In this document: positions 50,656 to 62,141 of the stretch, one piece after another
Layout of the letters: each line of letters starts with the position of its first letter
Position numbering within the stretch: position 1 is the stretch's first letter
Source of the DNA: Porpolomopsis calyptriformis
Lineage: Eukaryota; Basidiomycota; Agaricomycetes; Agaricales; Hygrophoraceae
DNA length: 64,000 nucleotides
Assembly (NCBI GenBank): GCA_951640195.1
Contig: OX621167.1
Span: 620,001 to 684,000 of the forward strand
Reading direction: 5' to 3'
The notes under the pieces: model-generated
Database searches by the model: none
Told to the model about the DNA's origin: nothing
What the model saw: only the letters and a program-made list of their open reading frames with translations
Made by a program: the position numbers and the translations under genes

Positions 50656-51237
50656 CTGCTATTTGCAAAAAACAAGGCACAACACGAACAAATACAAATA
50701 AGTGCCAAATATGGGCAAAATATTGTGCAGCTGATTTCTCAATAATGAGGGGCTCTATTGCCCCAGAACCTTTTGCACTGTGTTGTCCTGCTCTGTCTGC
50801 AGGGCATGGCACATCCAGATACCTCAGGTTTGCATCCTAAACTTTTCCAGCTCAGGGAGGTGAAATTCCCCCAATTTCCTACTTGTATCAGCAATATCTC
50901 AACAACGACACCACCAATCATCTCGCGGTCACTTTCTACATGGTTCCCTGAAGCTAAGGCAGGGCTGGAACTATCTGCCAATACCATTCATCATCTGGTA
51001 TGCCTTTTCCTCATTTTCCACCTTATCTATTCTGAACCAACTTGCGCTGACCATATCTTTATGTTCAGTGGTTCAAAAATCACGATTCCATTTTCTGCTC
51101 ACTTGCACAGACCCATGCTGTGGTCAGATGCATGAAAAACAGGCAAGCTTTTATATCTATGTGTTCTGTGGCTAGACTAACAATTGGCTTCTAGCTGACC
51201 CATTGTATCCTTGTTTTGACACAGATCTCCCCACTCC
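50656..51237 (+). repeat. Left terminal inverted repeat
   Basis: About 580 bp, paired with 56606-57188. Shared blocks include TGCAGCTGATTTCTCAATAA, GTTCCCTGAAGCTAAGGCAG, and CAGACCCATGCTGTGGTCAG. The two arms differ by scattered substitutions and small indels, so they have diverged since insertion. Confidence 0.85.
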
Positions 51238-51430
51238 ACAGCCCACACCCCCCAATTACAGGGAGAAAATAAAGGATGAAGGGAAGAAACAAAGACAGAG
51301 GTGAGAGGAAAGAGCAAATACCGCAATGCAAAGCACAATATCCCATACACTTACACTGATGGTTTCTCTTCCCTTCAGTGGTGAGAAGGGAGTGGTTGAA
51401 GGGAGCTGATATCGTTTTGTTTTCTCCCTC

Positions 51431-51482
51431 ATTTCCATTCTTCATTTCCATTCTTCATTTCCATTCTTCATTTTCATTCTTT
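51431..51482 (+). repeat. 13-bp tandem repeat, four copies
   Basis: Unit TTTCCATTCTTCA repeated three times perfectly and once with changes, just inside the left terminal repeat, followed by a T14-type run. Confidence 0.75.
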
Positions 51483-52404
51483 GTATTCATTCTCTATTTT
51501 TTTTTTTTTTTTCACCTCTAGCTGTTTAATATATGTTGCATTACATTTTAGAGTGGAATTTAATTTATATAACTGGGAATTGCCACTTATAATCTACAGT
51601 GATGTGAGACTGAATGCTGTTGGAATGGAGACAAAGTCAGGGTGGGCAAGTGGATTTGCCTATTTCAAGCAGCTTGGTCTTTTGCTGGTTCTTTTTCAGG
51701 AGTGAGATGAGGAAATTAATGCCTAAGCAAAAAAAGTTATATCAGAATGCTGTCTCACAAGTAGTGACTCACTAACCATAAGACTATGAAAATAAATTTG
51801 TTAGCTTCCCCGTGCTTTGGCAAAGTAGTCAAGCAAAGAGAAATCAGACCTTTGAAGAGACCTGGTCCCAGGAGACAAGGGATCTGCTTGATAAGGGTTT
51901 CAGATGCAAGGAAAGGGTCGTATTTCTTTGCGAGTTTCTTGACAAGCTTTGGGTTTGGTTGAGCCTTGTTCAAGAATCTGATAAGTGGAATAGATACAGG
52001 AATAAGATGAATGAATACTTTTTAAGGTCATCAGCAGATGTGAACTTGAGATCAACTTGTTTTGCATGGTCAATGTCTGCTGCAAGAATGCAGAGGGACA
52101 TGCAGGGACATGGAATGTCAGGCAGTCTAGCATACATCCACCAATGTTAGTGAGTTAGATGGCTAGAGAAGAGACAGTGCTCACTTTACTGTTCCAGAAA
52201 AATGCTTGTTGCATTGGGGATTATAATTTTTGAGACCAACCTGGAGCTCAATGGTCTCTACAAAGTTGCATTTCTTCTCTCCATTTGCATCCATTAATAG
52301 CTCTCTAATAGACCCCATATGTTTGACACTGAGAGCTTACTGCCAGTGTTATGAAAGACTGATAGTGTAGTGGACAAAATCTGTGTGGCAATGGAGACAG
52401 ATAA

Positions 52405-52497
52405 GGATGTATAGATAGTGAAGAGATTGAATTGACCAAACTGGGAAAGCATCTCTTCACCATCCATACATCCTGGGTCCCAGTTTGGTCAATTCAA
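52405..52497. repeat. Two interleaved inverted repeats
   Basis: Arm A (52405-52426) pairs with A' (52452-52473) at 20 of 22 positions. Arm B (52427-52446) pairs perfectly over 20 bp with B' (52478-52497). The order is A-B-A'-B', so the two stems cannot both form as simple nested hairpins. It lies 18 bp before the dead transposase ATG. Confidence 0.75.
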
Positions 52498-52515
52498 CCT
52501 TTCCATACTTTCCTG

Positions 52516-53575
52516 ATGGCTCGCTCCAAGTCATACTTGGAGGATCTTTATTGGGTTCTAGTGCATATGTCTCACAAGTGAAACCTGTCCATTGCCGAAA
52601 TTGAAAGGCAAACTGGCCTGCACTCACAGATAATCTGGAGGGTCCTCAAGATCTACCAAGATACTGGCCAGGTCATGCCACGAAGTCAAGATCAAGCTCC
52701 AAAACATGGTTGACCTTCAAAATTAGATGGAGATGATCTTGCCATATAGTATTTCATTGGCCTTTTGTTTCAGTAACTGCTAATCTTGTTGACAGTACAT
52801 TCAAGCCTGTATCACACACTCCCCAGATGTTTATGTTGATAAACTGAAAACACAATTGGAAGATGTTTGTGGTGTGAAGGTTGCAAGTTCAACAGTTTGG
52901 AGAGCCCTTTGAATACAGGGATTCCGGTTGAAAAAGGTATGTGTCTGATTTTTGTTCTTATTCTATCTGGCTTCCTTACTCTGCCCTTCAGATCACCAAA
53001 ACAGCTTTAGAATGCAGCAAGAAGAGACATCTTCAATATATTTATTGGATGGGTCTTAGTTATGTACCAAACCAGCTGGTCTTTGTGGATGAGAGTTCCT
53101 TTGACTGCCATGTAACATACATGGACAGGCTTAGGCCTTGAAGGGCTGGCAGGCTTTGTGCAAGTGCTTTTTCATGTGGGGAAAGAAGTTGCAGTCCAAA
53201 ACTTTCATGTTCACCTTATCTAACAGATCTTTAGATATTCAAATTTACCAGGCTTATCCCTTAATGGGATTTTGTATATGAACATTGTTGAGGGCTTGTT
53301 CAACACTGCACGATTTATAGATTTTATTTGAGGTCTCCTTGACCAAATGCAACCATATCCTACACCAAATTCTGTTATCGTGATGGACAACTGCCGCATT
53401 CACAAGGCACTAGAAATCAGGGAGTTAATTGAATCTCAGCAAGTTGTATTATACCACTGCATTTATTTGGTGTCTAAGAATGATTCTTTAGTGGAATGAA
53501 ACTGGAGTTCCTCCCTGCATACTCCCCCAACTTTAACCTGATCGAATAGGTATTCTCTATCATCAAGGCTTATAT
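52516..53575 (+). pseudogene. Dead Tc1/mariner-type DDE transposase
   Basis: Similar to basidiomycete Tc1/mariner transposases but broken. A helix-turn-helix part starts at MARSKSYLEDLYWVLVHMSH with LSIAEIERQTGLHSQIIWRV. A second part reads PDVYVDKLKTQLEDVCGVKV and SSTVWRAL. After an apparent intron, the catalytic region shows FVDESSFD (first Asp), VIVMDNCRIHKA (second Asp), and EFLPAYSPNFNLIE (the terminal Glu of the YSPxxNxIE box). In-frame stops follow VHMSHK, WRAL, MDRLRP and NLIE, and frames shift between blocks. I describe it only as a relic. Confidence 0.8.
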
Positions 53576-53995
53576 GCAACACCATTTCTCCTATATTGCA
53601 AGGACCAATACCACTGGCACAAGTCCCAAAAATGAGGTGGAAGTCTTGATTATGCCTCATGAGGCTATATTTTCTGTTATGCAGAAGGATGTTTTGGGGT
53701 TCTTTCATCATAGCGGATACTTGTAAAAAAGTATTTTGGGATTCTGTACTGCTAGGATATGCTGTACTGATTGAGAGGGTATCAAATAAAATGGTATGTA
53801 TGGTAATGTAAATTAATTGAGGGTATATGAATGCATTGAAAGAAATGAGTGGAGCAGTTGAAAGTCTAAAGTGTCTTTGATATCAGAAACGTTTTTGGAG
53901 CAATGAGAAAATCAGTCCCCAGATAACCTTGATACCCTTCACCCTTTGTTGCTGCAAAGCTCATGTTTGTCCTCCTTCACCCAGTCCAAAAGTCA

Positions 53996-55815
53996 TGCAG
54001 CAGTGCCCCGATTCATACCTGCCATATCAGCAATCTCAATATATGAGAATTGAGTCAAGTTATCCAGTCAATAAATGCCATTAGTAGAGAGTGCTGGAGC
54101 GAACTGAGTATAATCTTGATTGTAATGGCTGCGAATGGGATCAGTGTGAATATCTTTCAACCATTCAGTAATGAGTGGGAAAGTGATAGAAGCGAGCTGA
54201 GTTCTATTGTCCAGATCCTCAAGGGGATCTGAGTTTGAGTTGCTATACCAGCGTTTACTTCGAGAAGACCCTTGAGGTGGTGAGCAATTAGGATAAGGGA
54301 CGAATGTTGGCATGAACATTGATGGCATAGAATATCCTGGCATTGGAAAGGGTTGCATCAGGAAGTTTGTCAGTGGGTACATCTGGCTGGGGTAATGGTA
54401 AGGCATCCCAAAATTGCCGGCTTGCAGGTACCCAGCTGGAGTGGGCTGCAGAAGGGGGTTTGCAGGCTGTGGGATGGTGTTTGAAGGTTGCAAAACAGGA
54501 ACCTGTGGTTCCTACTCAGTCTCAGCATTGACAAAATGAGATGCATGCTTTGGAAGCTGCAAGACATCAGGAACCTTGTCAGCCATTGCTACTTGAATTT
54601 TCTGTGAATTGAAATGAGCACATTGGAGAGCATCATCAAGGAGGCGATACATACAACAAGTGAAGTCCATACCAATAGCTGTTCTAGTGTGAATAGCTTA
54701 TGGATGGGTGGGGGTCCAGGGTCAATGTAACAAACCTTGCTGCAATGATCACAATAATGCTGACGGGTGATTTCTGCAAGGATAGCATAATCTGAGTGAT
54801 CATGTGTAGCTTCACCATCGTTTTCCTCCATTGATTCTGCCATGCCAGTCCTGGCTGTCTTGCTCTTTGCTAACTTCTTTATGTACAAAGATGTAGTTAG
54901 AGATTTAAGTCTAATGTCAGGTTAAGAAAAGACCTTGGTGGATGGTTCCACCTTCAAGTCAACTAAAAGGATTGACCATGGCTTGGGTGTGCCCCCTCGC
55001 CCACGATTCTTTGTTTGCTGAGCCTCAAAAAATGTTCAGACATGCAGGATTAAGCTCACCCACTCATTGGATGTTTCCAGGGAGCTTGGAACTTGCTTGC
55101 CAGTTGAATGGGGTCTAAAGGGGTTGATGTACCCCAGTGACAAGCTTGCTGGATTGCGAACCATCTTCTGACCAATGATAATTTGTGCAGTATCCCAAGA
55201 CATGTCTGATGTGATTGTGAGCTCCTTGTTTCATCCATCATAAGGAACCTTAAAAAAAATTGGAAATACATTCAAGACTCGCTTTTCTGTAATATAAACA
55301 ATAGATTCAAGAGGCCAGCTGTACACAAAACACATAAAACTTATGGGCAGCTGCATTGGTGGTAACTGCAGACTTGGTTTTGACAACTGGAGCCAGCAGC
55401 TCCTCCTCTTCTTCCTCTTCCTCCTCCTCTTCACTTGGACTATAATAAAATTGCTCTTCTTCCTCTTCCTCTTCTTCCTCGTCCAGGACAACCACTGGTG
55501 CCTTTGAAAGGTGAGTAAACCATCATACCCAATTAGAAATGTAATAGTATGGCACCTTTTTTACTGCAGCAGTTGGCCTTTGAGCCATCTGGGTCAAGAT
55601 TTCCATGGCAAGGGTTTTCTAGTCCACACCTATATCTTCTTCTACTTGTGCATTTCCAGGAGTGAGGGCCAATCTAACACTTTTTGGAACATATGCTAAA
55701 GCACCTTTGTAGGCAGGTTTTGGTGTCAGTTGAGGTAAGCAATAGGGCTAGTAGGAGCTTGATTTTTTTTAGCGGAGGGAGCCAACCTCTTTTTTGCATT
55801 TTTTTGGTTCTCCAT
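53996..55815 (-). pseudogene. Transposon-borne accessory gene, probably decayed
   Basis: Minus-strand pieces of a gene type often found inside basidiomycete transposons. From 55815: MENQKNAKKRLAPSAKKNQ; then two acidic runs (DEEEEEEEEEQFYYSP, near 55400-55490); then HKFYVFCVQLAS and SWDTAQIIIGQKMVRNPASL; then HYCDHCSKVCYIDPGPPPIH with KLFTLEQLLVWTSLV (about 54640-54770), which looks like a Cys/His pair; then a Pro/Met/Tyr-rich linker. The end, ITEWLKDIHTDPIRSHYNQ with YIEIADMAGMNRGTAA, resembles the SAM-like C terminus of such proteins. I could not join all pieces with good splice sites, so I call it decayed; an intact multi-exon gene is possible. Confidence 0.5.
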
Positions 55816-56605
55816 AGTATTGTGAGAATCAAATGAGCGTGATAGATGTGTTAATAGAGTAAATGAGCATATGGAAGTATGGAATAACAGATAAAGCAAG
55901 AATGGTACAGGGTCACACGGAATCACACATACTGCAATATCTTCATATATAACACCCTTGTATTCGAGCTGGCATTCATTCAAAGTATTTAAGAGATGTT
56001 ATTGCAATGCATATTGATAGTAGAAATGAACAGGGTTGTGGTAGACTACCTAACTTGATTATTGTCTGAGAACGCTGACTGGACCTGTAGAATAGCTGCT
56101 TCTGATGTGAATCAGTGAGATGGAATGTAGGGGAAATGGGGGGTGGGATGCCTTAGTGGAAGATATGATGGTGTTGTAAACTGGTTATTGTCGAGATGGT
56201 TTTACTTCAGAGTGCTCTGTCCCAAGACGATGATAATGTCTCAAGTCCTAGTTATTGGGGTGTCTAACAAGGAATCAGACTTAAGGTCTAAGTACAACTA
56301 ACTAGGAGTTTATATACTGACTATGCTACTGCAGATGAGTCAGTGTTTACATGAGGAATACATGCAATGAGCAGAGATAGGCATGATAAGGAACTCGGAA
56401 CATGTGAAGAGATGAAACATAATCATCGGAAATAAAAGGTATCCTATCTGAAAAAGATAAGGTCATGGTAAATCCCATGACAAAATTGTGGGGAATCCCA
56501 AGCAAAGATAAGACTAATCCAACTAAGCAACAAATCCAACTAAGCAACAATAACTAACATAGAGAAGGAATGAAAAATTACATCTGTGACAGATAGACGC
56601 AGAGA

Positions 56606-57188
56606 GGGAGTAGGGAGATCTGTGTCAAAATGAGGATACAATGGGTCAGCTAAAAGCCAATCGTTAGTCTAGCCATGGAACACATAGATATAAAAACTCA
56701 CCTGTTTTTCATGCATCTGACCACAGCATGGGTCTGTGCAAGTGAGCAGAAAATGGAATCGTGATTTTTGAACCGCTGAACATAAAGATATAGTTAGCGC
56801 AATTTGGTTCAGAATGGATAAGGTGGAAAATGAGGAAAAGGCATACCAGATGATGAATGGTATTGGCAGATGGTTCCAGCCCTGCCTTAGCTTCAGGGAA
56901 CCATGTAAAAAGTGACCGTGAGATGATTGGTGGTGTCGTTGTTGAGATATTGCTGATACAAGCAGGAAATTAGGGGAATTTCACCTCCCTGAGCTGGAAA
57001 AGTTTAGGAAGCAAACCTGAGGTATCTGGATGTGCCATGCCCTGCAGATGGAGCAGGACAACACAGTGCAAAAGGTTCTGGGGCAATAGAGCCCCTTGTT
57101 ATTGAGAAATCAGCTGCACAATATTTTGCCCATATTTGGTACTTATTTGTATTTGTTCGTGTTGTGCCTTGTTTTTTGCAAATAGCAG
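56606..57188 (-). repeat. Right terminal inverted repeat
   Basis: Reverse-complement partner of 50656-51237; see the left arm. Confidence 0.85.
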
Positions 57189-57230
57189 TAAGTGTGTTGT
57201 TTGTGGGGAGTGGCAACCACAGTTCCAAAA

Positions 57231-57686
57231 TCATTCACTTCCCACAGTCTCGCCTATGCATATTCTCTGCCAATTCCAGCTCATCGATGGCACTGAAACC
57301 GCAATTGCTTTATCGGGCCATCGGACACTCTGAAATGACTGCGAAAGCTTTGGGCCAGTGTCTGTTAGTAATAGTATTATGAAATACTTGAAATCTCCCC
57401 TACAATCAAGTACCCAAGTATGTACTCTTTCATTGTCTGTGGAGAGCTGAGCCTTGGATTCTCCGAAATTCACCTGAAGTATAGAATTGGAGCTCCTGGC
57501 TCTCTGGAGCTGACGAGAAACATTTTCAAGGGTCCCCATAACAAATCTGTCCTTACTTAGTTTCTTTTTGACACCCAACACAATTTCAACTTTGGGACAG
57601 GCATTTTCTTTATTGGGGTGATTGATAGCACTAAGATTTTGCTGGGACACAGAGCTTTGCAAAGAAGAGCGTTTCCGCTTAAGCAT
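57231..57686 (-). CDS. Hypothetical ORF, doubtful
   Basis: A single open frame of 151 residues just outside the transposon, in AT-rich sequence unlike the housekeeping genes. It starts MLKRKRSSLQSSVSQQNLSA and includes NKENACPK, a KEN-box-like motif, then a basic helical stretch. No family recognised. It may be a fragment of another mobile element and not a host gene. Confidence 0.25.
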   Translation of the reverse strand: MLKRKRSSLQSSVSQQNLSAINHPNKENACPKVEIVLGVKKKLSKDRFVMGTLENVSRQLQRARSSNSILQVNFGESKAQLSTDNERVHTWVLDCRGDFKYFIILLLTDTGPKLSQSFQSVRWPDKAIAVSVPSMSWNWQRICIGETVGSE

Positions 57687-57847
57687 GAGATCCCAGACAC
57701 GATTGTGAGTAGCAGCAAGTTTTTTAGCTGATGGTGTTTCTAGATTGGGACAACTTTAAGGTGATTCTTCAACCATCGCTGTGGGTGGCCACATCCCTTG
57801 GAGGACTGTTTCAGACACCTAGGGTTATATTATTTTGTCCTCTGAAC

Positions 57848-57950
57848 AAAATGTTGGGAGCAGAAATTTTTTATCCACTCAAACTGGGAAATTTTGAGGG
57901 CTAACTCCAAGACTAAGACCTTTTAAAAAAATGTGCTCCCAACAATTTTA
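57848..57950. repeat. Small inverted-repeat element
   Basis: About 103 bp ending in imperfect inverted arms built on AAAATGTTGGGAGCA and TGCTCCCAACAATTTT. It is non-coding and may be a second MITE of a different family. I see no clear target duplication. Confidence 0.5.
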
Positions 57951-58177
57951 TCTAAAGAGCATTAGCTACAACTTTGCCCACCAAAACTAGTTGCCGGGAG
58001 GGTTAGAGGAAGCCCCGCAGGCTTCGCCATTTTCTGTTTTTCATTTGGTGTGCCAGTCGGTGGCGGTGCACGAACGCTACGGAGTTTGAATTGGCAGGGC
58101 GTTGCCACTCCCCATTGTTCGACCTCCGCTCACACACGACGAGCGCTTATCTCGAACACTTCACCTGAATCCTTGCT

Positions 58178-59060
58178 ATGGCAAGCAGTTCGTCGGCTAC
58201 TACCATTATCGCAGATCGCAGTGCGGTTAATGTCGCCGGACGGGATCAAATCAATATCTATCATTTACCAGCGCCAGGTCCGTGAACTCATTTCTTATCG
58301 AGACGTTTCAATTCTTTGATTGAACGGATGACTACTCTTGTGTGAGACGAAGATGTCACCCATTACGAGCGTCACCACCAGTCTGCCATCTGCTTTGCGG
58401 CTAAAAATTGTCCTCTGTATCTTGCTGCTGACATCTCTAGGTCAAGATAATGTCGACCGCCAGCTACTACGGATCAACGATGCTCCCATCGATCGTCGCT
58501 CTGTTCGTTTCACTGGAAGAAAGCACGAATTTGAATTTCTAATAGAAGCATTAAGCAAAAACGAGAGCAATCCACCAAATCGTTGCGCTATCTACAGGAT
58601 GTCTAGGATCGGAAAATCGCAATTACTGTTGCGGTACACTAAAATATCCTTCGACCAGGATGGTTCAACGAAGCAGAGGTGCTGTGCATTCAGGCGTTGG
58701 CGAACACGGAGAAGCACCTGGGCCCTTATCACCTGTTCTCGCTGATTTCATTGGAAACAAACCATCACTTGTGAATTTTGATTGCCAGTATTTTCAAAAG
58801 TTGCAAGCATGGTTTATTTCCAATGGCATAAGCGAGAATGGGTGATAAGCACCCAGGTGCTTTGGCAAAAAACCTGGCATTACTTCCCCAGTTACAAGGG
58901 CAATATGATGAGGCAGAAGTGGACCCTCGCAGCTCAGGAGAAATGTCTCGGAGGCGGTCATCCAGACACAGAGTGTCTCGCCTCTCTCAACTGGTTACGG
59001 GTATTGTATGGTATGAGTGGCGAGCTAAGTACCAACTTCTGATGGGCATTTTATTTGTAA
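58178..59060 (+). pseudogene. Relic of an NLR-type (NB-ARC/TPR) receptor gene
   Basis: Reads as the head and tail of a fungal STAND protein with most of the middle gone. Exon 1 starts MASSSSATTIIADRSA and has VNVAGRDQINIYHLPAP, a common N-terminal signature of basidiomycete NLRs. After an intron (58280-58440) come VRFTGRKHEFEFLIEALSKN and a degenerate P-loop, YRMSRIGKSQLLLRYTK, in which the expected Gly-Met-Gly-Gly-Ile-Gly pattern is lost. About 58830-59040 shows tetratricopeptide-like text in two frames (HPGALAKNLALLPQLQGQYD, then GGGHPDTECLASLNWLRVLY), so it is frameshifted. The region between P-loop and repeats is far too short. Not functional. Confidence 0.7.
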
Positions 59061-59122
59061 CGGTCATGGAGACGATTTATTACACTTGTAATCGCGAAAC
59101 AAGATTTCTTGTTTGGGCCATC

Positions 59123-60184
59123 ATGAATTCGTCTCCTCAAGTCACAAGTCGTGGATTGGTCGAACTGCCATCTGATTCCGAGCTCATAACGGAGGCAGAT
59201 GAAGAGGTAAGACCAATTAGTTTGCAGGGTTTCTACTCATGAATGATTTCGGGCAGGTGTTTTTGCTCTACACCCATCTACAGAAGGGGCCCGGTCATGC
59301 TCGTGGCCTGGGTGCCGTCGACTCCTTGAAGGACAGATTGTCCGTTCGGTTCGAGTTGAAAGATTCTACGAATTCTCAAGTCAAAGATGCAAAGAAAGGC
59401 ATACAGTGTAAAGTTGTGGAAGTTGAGTTGGCGCAGGATAAGACTGCGTTGCGAACCCGAAAGGGCGACACTGGAAGTGTTTTGTGGATGGCAAGGTGTG
59501 CAATTTCAGCGCGGTTGTAATAGCCAAAAACTCATGTTCGGTTCTCCAAGCGTCGAACTTGCTCAACTCGTCCTTGAGCAACACCACAGCCCTCGCAAGA
59601 ACCCCTTACTCAACCGCGAGTTATTAGCCCAGTCTCATGTTCTGGAACTCGGGTCTGCCCACTTGTAACCGTACTTGGTATGCTGCCCCCTTATTTATTA
59701 CGGCAGCGCAGGGACCGGTCTGCTAAGCATCCTTTTCTCGCCGCTTGTGCGCTCGTACACCGTCACGGATCTAGCGGTTCTCCTCCCGCTCATTCGCAAG
59801 AACATCTCGCTGAATTTTCCTGACTGGCGAATTCCGGCAAGACCGGGATCGAACATCTCGGTGCAAGAGTTGGACTGGCTGGTGCTACAAAGTGCCAAAC
59901 CGTCGTTCCGCCCGCATGTGCTGCCGTCCGGAGACGCAGCCGACCTGATCCTTGTCGTCGACTGCATCTATCATCCGTGTTTGTTGTCCGCCTTGGTGGA
60001 AACAATTGATGCTCTGACGGTCCCTGGCAAAACGACCGTACTCGTGGCAGTTGAGCTCAGGGCGGAGGATGTCGTTCGTGATTTTTTGGATCTGTGGCTA
60101 AAGAGGGAGGGATGGGAAATCTGGCGAGTGGTATTAAAGGAGTGCTACACGTGCTGGGTTGGATATAAGGGGTGTATTACTTAA
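59123..60184 (+). CDS. Family-16 protein methyltransferase (EFM/METTL21-like)
   Basis: Predicted S-adenosylmethionine-dependent protein lysine methyltransferase. Four exons, 59123-59206, 59257-59495, 59551-59652 and 59707-60184, give 300 residues. The signature ELAQDKTALRTRKGDTGSVL precedes the fold, then VELAQLVLEQ and the cofactor loop HVLELGAGTGLLSILFSPL, split by intron 3. LRSYTVTDL-like VRSYTVTDLAVLLPLIRKN, ELDW and LILVVDCIYHPCLLSALVET (post-motif) follow. The QDKTALR-RKGDTGSVLW block places it in a fungal group separate from the 47.5-kb gene. The substrate, probably a translation factor, is inference. Confidence 0.82.
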
Positions 60185-60280
60185 GGCTATGTCGTTAACG
60201 TCCTCTCCTCCGTTTCTCATCCATTCCTTGTGTTCTTGTGGATCGCAGAGCGACCTTGGCTTTCGTCTTTTAATTATCTA

Positions 60281-62141
60281 ATGCTTTCACTTCTACCTTC
60301 AACCTTGGCTTTCCTCCTTTCTCTCTCTTTCAATGTTCTTGCAATCCCTCACCCGTCGAATGCTGCCGTGCAGTCGATCCCTCTCTATAGGAGATCCTCC
60401 TCTCGTACAGTGAAGGATTGGGGCCTCTGGGCAAAGAATCAACGAGAGATTCTCATAACCAAGTACAGTACAACCCCAACCCAGAAGCGAAGCTTTGGGA
60501 CGAATCTGTACGTCACCTCCTATTCTCTTCCTCTCACTCACACCCCCGTCGTCAACCAGAATCACAAACATGAATGCCGACTCGAGTTTCTACGGCTCGC
60601 TGGCAATCGGTACCCCACCCACCCTTTTTAATGTTATATTAGACACCGGTTCATCGTATGTACCCATTTCCTACGCACCCGACTATTCTTCATCATTCCA
60701 CAGTGATTTTTGGATCGCCGACGCCTCCTGTACCACTGGGTGCGACAACATTCCGACCTTTGATCATTCGTCATCGTCCTCTTTCGTGAACTCCTCCTTA
60801 CCGTTCTCCATCAAATACGGGAGTGGTCAGGCGGCTGGTCTCCTCGGGCAGGATGTTGTCCAAATGGCAGGATATTCCGTCCCAAATCAAATATTTGGCA
60901 AGTTTTCACCGCCTTCTTTCATCATCCCGCCCATGGAACTCATGAGAAATAAAGGGATTTGTGACCAAGTGTCCCAGGGTTTGCTAGAAAACTCTGTGTC
61001 TGGCCTTATGGGTCTCGCGTTCTCCAGCATTGCTCAGTCGGGTGCCACCCCACTCTGGGAAACCCTTGCCAGCTCCGGCGTTTGGGATTCACCCCTTATG
61101 GGGTTCCACCTAACTCGGTAAGTAACAGAGTTGTTAACCAATGCCACCTTGCTCATATCCCTTAACATAGCTTTCTCGATGATCCTCAGGCAGCAACAAA
61201 TGAACCCGGAGGGTCGTTCACCATGGGTATGTAAATGCGCCTTATACGTCTCCAACTATTTCCCACTCCCGCGCTCCAGGTTCCATCGATCAGTCCTTGT
61301 TCGATGGCCAGGTTGAATTCATTCCGATTCCTGATGGCCAAACCTCCTTCTGGACACTCTCCATGACCAGTATGCATACTTTGTGTCCGAGTATTCATTA
61401 AATGAAATTTCTCTCCTTCACAGCTGTCACTGTACAAGGGACCGTGATCACTCTCCCATCGGGCCCCAGTTCGTTCTCGGCGATCGATACTGGCACAACA
61501 CTCGTTGGCGGGCCCAGCGATGCCATTGCGGCGATATATGCACAAATACCTAATTCTGTTGCAGGAACCGGCGATTATGAGGGCTACTATGTCTATCGTG
61601 CGTACTATCCCAAGTTTTTGTCTGTCTCCTATCCTGACCCGATTCATTTAGCTTGCAGCACCGCGATCGACATCTCGCTCAGTTTCGGGGGCTCGAACTG
61701 GCCGGTCAGTAACGCCGACTTTAACCTAAAGGCACTCCCCAATGGGCAATGCCTTGGTGCGTTTTTCGCCCTCGACACGGGCGCCGGACCATCATGGATA
61801 GTCGGAGACACGTTCCTTGTACGTCTCAAAGCCCTCGTTCTCCCTTGAAATTCATATCCAGGCCCTGTTTCGAACAGAAAAATGTTTACTCGGTTTTCCG
61901 ATTCTCGCCTCCGGCCGTCGGTTTCGCCAAGCTCTCCGCCACCGCGCTAGCGCAGAATGGGGCGCAAGGAACAGCCCCGACGCCAACGATTGGCCAGGTT
62001 TTGGCTACGGTGGTCGCTACTAGCCGTGGCAAAGCGGATCGTGCGGCCAGTGGGGCTTGTGCTCCCGGAGTACCGTTCGCTGGGATGATGGGAGTGATGG
62101 TCGCGGCTCTGGTTATGTCGTTAATTCCTGTTCTTTGGTAA
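60281..62141 (+). CDS. Secreted or GPI-anchored aspartic protease
   Basis: Pepsin-like aspartic endopeptidase of the cell surface. Nine exons, 60281-60507, 60560-60655, 60704-60897, 60955-61117, 61171-61226, 61280-61369, 61424-61597, 61652-61818 and 61878-62141, give 476 residues. The signal peptide is MLSLLPSTLAFLLSLSFNVL, then a pro-segment. The first active site is VILDTGSSDFWIAD and the second FSAIDTGTTLVGG. WIVGDTFLKNVYSVF is the typical late block. A Ser/Thr/Ala-rich stretch and the hydrophobic end MMGVMVAALVMSLIPVLW suggest a GPI-anchor signal. Intron 3 (60898-60954) begins with GC (TTG|GCAAGT) and is 57 nt without a stop, so retention would add 19 residues in frame; the family pattern FGICDQVS favours splicing. 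Confidence 0.92.

Larger units (their letters stand above)
50656..57188. mobile_element. 6.5-kb DNA transposon with ~580-bp terminal inverted repeats, TA flanks
   Basis: The two ends are long inverted repeats: 50656-51237 matches the reverse complement of 56606-57188. Both begin CTGCTATTTGCAAAAAACAA at the outer edge. TA stands directly outside each end (50654-50655 and 57189-57190), fitting a TA target duplication of the Tc1/mariner type. The interior is clearly more AT-rich than the flanking genes. It contains a dead DDE transposase (plus strand, about 52.5-53.6 kb) and a second gene on the minus strand (about 54.0-55.8 kb). Because the interior transposase has stops and frameshifts, this copy cannot move by itself. 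The element lies between the PCP1 coding sequence and its former upstream region. Confidence 0.82.
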
